Translations under genes and position numbers: made by a program
Assembly (NCBI GenBank): GCA_964352775.1
Contig: CAYGTK010000001.1
Span: forward strand, 16,777 to 80,776
Direction: 5' to 3'
Source of the DNA: CAYGTK01 sp964352775
GTDB taxonomy: Bacteria > Bacteroidota > Bacteroidia > Chitinophagales > CAIOSU01
Length of the DNA: 64,000 nt
Shown here: piece by piece, positions 60,497-64,000 of the stretch
Position numbering within the stretch: the stretch's first letter is position 1
How the letters are laid out: each line of letters starts with the position of its first letter
Notes under the pieces: model-generated
The model's database searches: none
What the model saw: only the letters and a program-made list of their open reading frames with translations
What the model was told of the DNA's origin: nothing

Positions 60497-63316
60497 ATGC
60501 CCAAAGATAGTAGTATCCGTTCCATTTTGATCATCGGTAGCGGACCAATAATCATTGGTCAAGCATGTGAATTTGACTACTCTGGTTCACAAGCATCACG
60601 ATCTTTAAGAGAAGAAGGGATTGAAGTCGTCTTGGTTAACTCTAATCCAGCGACCATTATGACCGACCCAGTTACTGCTGACAAGGTCTATCTACTCCCA
60701 TTAACTACCGATAGCTTTATAGAAATATTGGAGGAAAACCCTCAGATAGATGCCGTTCTACCAACTATGGGCGGGCAAACCGCATTGAACCTTGCCATAG
60801 AGGCCGAACAATTAGGTATTTGGGAGAAATACAACGTTCGCATGATAGGTGTGGACACCAAGGCAATAGAGAAGACAGAAAATAGAGAGGAGTTCCGCCA
60901 GTTGATGATAGACATTGACATACCAGTAGCTACTTCACAAATAGCCAACTCTTACCTAGAAGGTAAAGAGATAGCGCAGCGAATAGGATTTCCGTTAGTT
61001 ATTCGTCCATCGTTCACCCTTGGTGGCTATGGTGGTGGCTTTGTGAAAAACAAAGATGAGCTAGAAGAAAAATTAACCCGCGGACTAAATGCTTCACCAA
61101 CGCACGAAGTGTTAGTAGAGCAAGCAGTATTAGGTTGGAAAGAATTCGAGCTGGAATTACTTCGCGATTCAAATGACAACATCGTTATCATTTGTACGGT
61201 AGAGAATTTTGACCCGATGGGTATTCACACAGGTGATTCTATAACCGTTGCCCCTGCAATGACACTTTCTGACAAGGCCTTCCAGACCATGCGGAACATG
61301 TCCATCAAAATGATGCGCTCGCTTGGGAATTTCGCTGGTGGTTGTAATGTCCAATTCTCTATTAACCCCGAGAATGAAGACATCATTGCCATTGAGGTGA
61401 ACCCAAGGGTTTCACGCTCTTCGGCATTAGCATCAAAAGCAACGGGGTATCCTATTGCCAAAGTAGCTGCCAAGCTAGCTATTGGTTACCACTTAGATGA
61501 ATTGAAGAACCAGATCACCGGAACGACATCGGCCTACTTTGAGCCATCGCTCGATTATGTTATCACTAAAATACCTCGCTGGAACTTTGAGAAATTCAAA
61601 GGGGCAGACACCACATTAGGCTTACAAATGAAAGCTGTAGGTGAAGTAATGGGTATCGGTCGTAGCTTTTTGGAGTCTATTCAAAAAGCATGTCAGTCGC
61701 TAGAAAATGGCCGCCTAGGATTGGGAGCCGATCAAAAGATATGGACACGTCTTGATGACATTAAAGAAGGTTTAGAAAACGCATCAGACAATCGCCTTTT
61801 CTTGATAAAAGATGCCCTTTCGTTGGGTGTGCCTATCAACTCGGTACATAAGCTTACCAAGATAGATAAGTGGTTCTTGAAAGAGATCCAGAAGTTAGTT
61901 GATATAGAGGTGCTGATAAAGAAATATGAATTGGCAGACCTTCCGAAAGAGTTGTTAGTGAAAGCTAAAACTATGGGCTACTCTGATGCTCAATTAGCTT
62001 TCTTGTTGAAATTAGAGGACGAAGAAGAGGTATACAACCATCGTAAAGCCTTAGGTATTAATAGAGTTTACAAGCTGGTTGATACTTGTGCTGCGGAATT
62101 CGAAGCGCAAACGCCATTTTATTATTCTGCTTTTGATACCGAAAATGAAAGTGAGGTTTCTGATAAGAAAAAGATCATTGTACTAGGTTCAGGACCTAAC
62201 CGTATCGGTCAAGGTATTGAATTTGATTACTGTTGTGTTCACGGAATTCTAGCTATCAAGGAATCTGGTTACGAGGCCATTATGGTGAACTGTAACCCTG
62301 AAACGGTGTCTACTGACTTTGATATTGCTGACAAGCTTTACTTTGAGCCCGTATTCTGGGAGCACTTGTGGGAGTTGATAGAGCACGAAAAGCCAGAAGG
62401 CGTAGTAGTTCAGTTAGGCGGACAAACGGCTTTGAAATTGGCTGAAAAACTGCATGAAAAGGGCATAAAAATAATCGGCACTTCTTATCCTGATATGGAC
62501 TTAGCGGAAGATCGCGGTGAATTCTCTGATCTTTTAAAAAGATTGGAGATCCCATATCCTGAATATGGCGTTGCCGAAACGGTTGATGAAGCTACGGATG
62601 TGGCTAACCGTGTAGGTTATCCAGTATTGGTACGTCCATCGTATGTGTTGGGTGGTCAGCGCATGAGTATTGTGATAAACGATGAAGAGGTAGAGCGTGA
62701 TGTATTGAAATTATTGAAGCACCTACCTGGTAACAGAATATTGATCGATCACTTCTTAGATAGAGCGGAAGAGGCAGAGATAGATGCTATTTGCGATGGT
62801 GAGGATGTTCATATCATGGGTATCATGGAGCATATTGAGCCGGCAGGTATTCACTCTGGCGACTCTAGTGCAGTATTACCGCCTTTCAGCTTAAGCGATA
62901 ATGTGATAGGGCAAATGAAGGAGTATACCAAAAAGGTAGCCTTGGCGCTCAATATTCGTGGCTTGATAAATATTCAGTTCGCCATTAAGAAAGAGAAGGT
63001 TTACGTAATTGAGGCTAACCCTCGTGCTTCGCGAACTTCACCATTCATTGCTAAGGCCTACCAAGTGCCGTTCTTGAATATTGCCACCAAAGTAATGTTA
63101 GGAGTTAACAAGTTGAAAGACTTTGATATTAGCCACGATATGAAGGGATATGCAATTAAAGAGCCCGTGTTCTCGTTCAATAAATTCCCTAACGTAAATA
63201 AGGAATTAGGACCTGAAATGCGATCGACCGGAGAGGCTATTCGTTTCATTAAAGACCTGAAAGATCCTTTCTTTAGGGAACTTTATAGCAAAAAATCAAT
63301 GTACTTAAGTAAGTAA
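60497..63316 (+). CDS. carB: Carbamoyl-phosphate synthase large subunit, lacking the allosteric domain
   Basis: 939 residues. Both ATP-grasp halves are intact: first carboxyphosphate domain (about 1-400, starting 'ILIIGSGPIIIGQACEFDYSG'), oligomerisation domain, and second ATP-grasp (about 550-935, starting 'IIVLGSGPNRIGQGIEFDY'). E. coli CarB is 1073 residues; here the chain stops soon after 'GPEMRSTGEAIRFIKDL', where the methylglyoxal-synthase-like allosteric domain would begin. The gene ends cleanly, with DUF4834 following after 13 nt, so it is not a frameshift. It supplies carbamoyl phosphate for pyrimidines and arginine; no small subunit is adjacent. Confidence 0.96.
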   Translation: MPKDSSIRSILIIGSGPIIIGQACEFDYSGSQASRSLREEGIEVVLVNSNPATIMTDPVTADKVYLLPLTTDSFIEILEENPQIDAVLPTMGGQTALNLAIEAEQLGIWEKYNVRMIGVDTKAIEKTENREEFRQLMIDIDIPVATSQIANSYLEGKEIAQRIGFPLVIRPSFTLGGYGGGFVKNKDELEEKLTRGLNASPTHEVLVEQAVLGWKEFELELLRDSNDNIVIICTVENFDPMGIHTGDSITVAPAMTLSDKAFQTMRNMSIKMMRSLGNFAGGCNVQFSINPENEDIIAIEVNPRVSRSSALASKATGYPIAKVAAKLAIGYHLDELKNQITGTTSAYFEPSLDYVITKIPRWNFEKFKGADTTLGLQMKAVGEVMGIGRSFLESIQKACQSLENGRLGLGADQKIWTRLDDIKEGLENASDNRLFLIKDALSLGVPINSVHKLTKIDKWFLKEIQKLVDIEVLIKKYELADLPKELLVKAKTMGYSDAQLAFLLKLEDEEEVYNHRKALGINRVYKLVDTCAAEFEAQTPFYYSAFDTENESEVSDKKKIIVLGSGPNRIGQGIEFDYCCVHGILAIKESGYEAIMVNCNPETVSTDFDIADKLYFEPVFWEHLWELIEHEKPEGVVVQLGGQTALKLAEKLHEKGIKIIGTSYPDMDLAEDRGEFSDLLKRLEIPYPEYGVAETVDEATDVANRVGYPVLVRPSYVLGGQRMSIVINDEEVERDVLKLLKHLPGNRILIDHFLDRAEEAEIDAICDGEDVHIMGIMEHIEPAGIHSGDSSAVLPPFSLSDNVIGQMKEYTKKVALALNIRGLINIQFAIKKEKVYVIEANPRASRTSPFIAKAYQVPFLNIATKVMLGVNKLKDFDISHDMKGYAIKEPVFSFNKFPNVNKELGPEMRSTGEAIRFIKDLKDPFFRELYSKKSMYLSK

Positions 63317-63329
63317 CCAACTTAGGACC

Positions 63330-63554
63330 ATGGGAAAAACACTAGTAGTACTAGCTATCATATATTTTGTATTCCGAATAGGGTCGTCATTATACAACAC
63401 CTTTGTAAAGCCAATGGCAGCCACGGGAAACGGGCCGATGAACAGACCAGGTAATACGCATACAACTACCAACAACTCATCTACTACCAGCAATGAAAGC
63501 CCTGGCTTTGAGGGTGGTGAGTATATAGATTACGAAGAAGTAAAAGAAGACTAA
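63330..63554 (+). CDS. DUF4834 family small membrane protein
   Basis: 74 residues. One N-terminal transmembrane helix (about 3-21), a low-complexity Asn/Thr/Ser linker, and the acidic C-terminal GGEYIDYEEVKED that characterises DUF4834. The family is small and of unknown function in Bacteroidota. It lies 13 nt after carB and ends with a 4-nt overlap with the convergent SxtJ gene. Confidence 0.85.
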   Translation: MGKTLVVLAIIYFVFRIGSSLYNTFVKPMAATGNGPMNRPGNTHTTTNNSSTTSNESPGFEGGEYIDYEEVKED

Positions 63555-63916
63555 AAGGGCTTAGTAAAGTCTTTAGCCACATACGTGTGATTGCGTTCGG
63601 CGTAGTAGGAATTATCCTTCCCCTTTTTCAATTGTAGCTCGTCCTTGCCGAATAGTCTGCCAAGCAATGCCATTGGCGTTAATACCACATAATACACTAC
63701 CCATAAGATTATTCTGGAGTTGATAAAGCCCAAGGCCAGTCCGAACTTCAGCCAGCCTTTTTCTATCAGCCTCGCTCCTTTTTCAGAAGCCAAACTAACT
63801 ACCAAAATAGCTGTGGAAATACCCAGTAGAAAGATCTTATCGAAAATAAAGTAGAAGGCTAGAAAACCTAGCGCCATTACAATGATGGACGGATAGGGCG
63901 ACTTAGTAGGTTTCAT
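63551..63916 (-). CDS. SxtJ family membrane protein
   Basis: 121 residues, about three hydrophobic segments. The pattern 'EKGWLKFGLALGFINSRIILWVVYYVVLTPMALLGRLFGKDEL' (key: W-K-G---G-INS-I, L-P-----R) is that of SxtJ, a small membrane protein usually encoded with a DUF5989 gene and a carbamoyltransferase. The upstream neighbour fits DUF5989. Start ATG 63916 lies one base after that gene's stop. Role not known. Confidence 0.8.
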   Translation of the reverse strand: MKPTKSPYPSIIVMALGFLAFYFIFDKIFLLGISTAILVVSLASEKGARLIEKGWLKFGLALGFINSRIILWVVYYVVLTPMALLGRLFGKDELQLKKGKDNSYYAERNHTYVAKDFTKPF

Positions 63917-63917
63917 G

Positions 63918-64000
63918 CTAGAACATTGGATATACGAAAGGTGCTACTGCAGGTGCGCTGCTAGCAAAGGCAAAAATAATAGCAACCAAAGCCAAAATGA
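63918..64000 (-). CDS. DUF5989 family protein, C-terminal fragment
   Basis: The frame runs from the right edge to TAG at 63920-63918, so the start is outside the window. The visible end reads LALVAIIFAFASSAPAVAPF followed by VYPMF, the usual hydrophobic tail of DUF5989. It is too short for the ORF length cutoffs but is well placed beside SxtJ, its common partner. A carbamoyltransferase gene would be expected further to the right. Confidence 0.75.
   Translation of the reverse strand, partial: ILALVAIIFAFASSAPAVAPFVYPMF

Overview
The window is chromosomal DNA from a member of the Bacteroidota, most likely a free-living (probably marine) flavobacterium-like organism. The support is: a secreted protein with a type IX secretion C-terminal signal, a TonB-dependent receptor paired with a surface-type lipoprotein, Bacteroidota-restricted families (DUF2480, DUF4290, DUF4834, the short lipoprotein form of LptC), MurA with Asp in place of the catalytic Cys, CarB without its allosteric domain, weak or absent Shine-Dalgarno sequences, and many matches to the Bacteroidota -7 promoter element TAnnTTTG. 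Gene density is high, and no gene-free stretch exceeds 300 bases (the longest is 28580-28867). I see no phage, insertion sequence, integrase, CRISPR array or rRNA.

Layout. 1-4100: end of a PD40-type protein, DUF1232 and YgjP-like genes, a lipid kinase, a TSUP permease and an NAD(P)-binding reductase. 4094-13421: a long plus-strand cell-envelope block (coaX, outer-membrane protein, TPR protein, lptC, CorC-like protein, PpiD-like foldase, DUF2480, lytic transglycosylase), with a terminator just before lptC. 13453-18220: glycosyltransferase, tRNA-Phe, ctaA, MFS permease, recX and a small beta-barrel. 18354-21774: TPR/WG-repeat protein, nfuA-like gene, rlmN. 21941-28579: a TetR-TolC-adaptor-RND efflux operon, closed by a strong terminator and followed by a 28-bp perfect hairpin. 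28868-34614: amine oxidase-like lipoprotein, murA-DUF4290, UvrD/PcrA helicase. 34744-38299: a small secreted protein and a T9SS cargo built of eight exact 111-residue repeats. 38406-42384: a four-gene catabolic cluster (SDR, acyl-CoA dehydrogenase, APH-like kinase, divergent 3-hydroxyacyl-CoA dehydrogenase) that resembles the levulinate / 4-hydroxyacyl-CoA route (LvaD, LvaC, LvaA; a split ACAD11). 42388-45706: small membrane protein and uvrA. 45817-51884: TonB receptor and beta-helix lipoprotein, divergent from a PhoB/PhoR-type two-component system, with GTTAA half-sites in the shared promoter region. 51881-60367: 3-hydroxyacyl-CoA dehydrogenase, a flippase/Wzz/Wzy polysaccharide trio, a SpoIIE-type phosphatase, an OppC-like permease and a glycosyltransferase. 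60497-64000: carB, DUF4834, SxtJ and the end of a DUF5989 gene.

The main functional themes are envelope biogenesis, efflux, surface polysaccharide and nutrient uptake, and hydroxy-acid catabolism. The best candidate for a little-described system is the 38.4-42.4 kb cluster. The most striking sequence structures are the higher-order repeat in the T9SS protein, the promoter-like box inside the terminator before lptC, the recurrent -7 boxes only 4-10 nt from start codons (possible leaderless mRNAs), and the long hairpin at 28752-28813.
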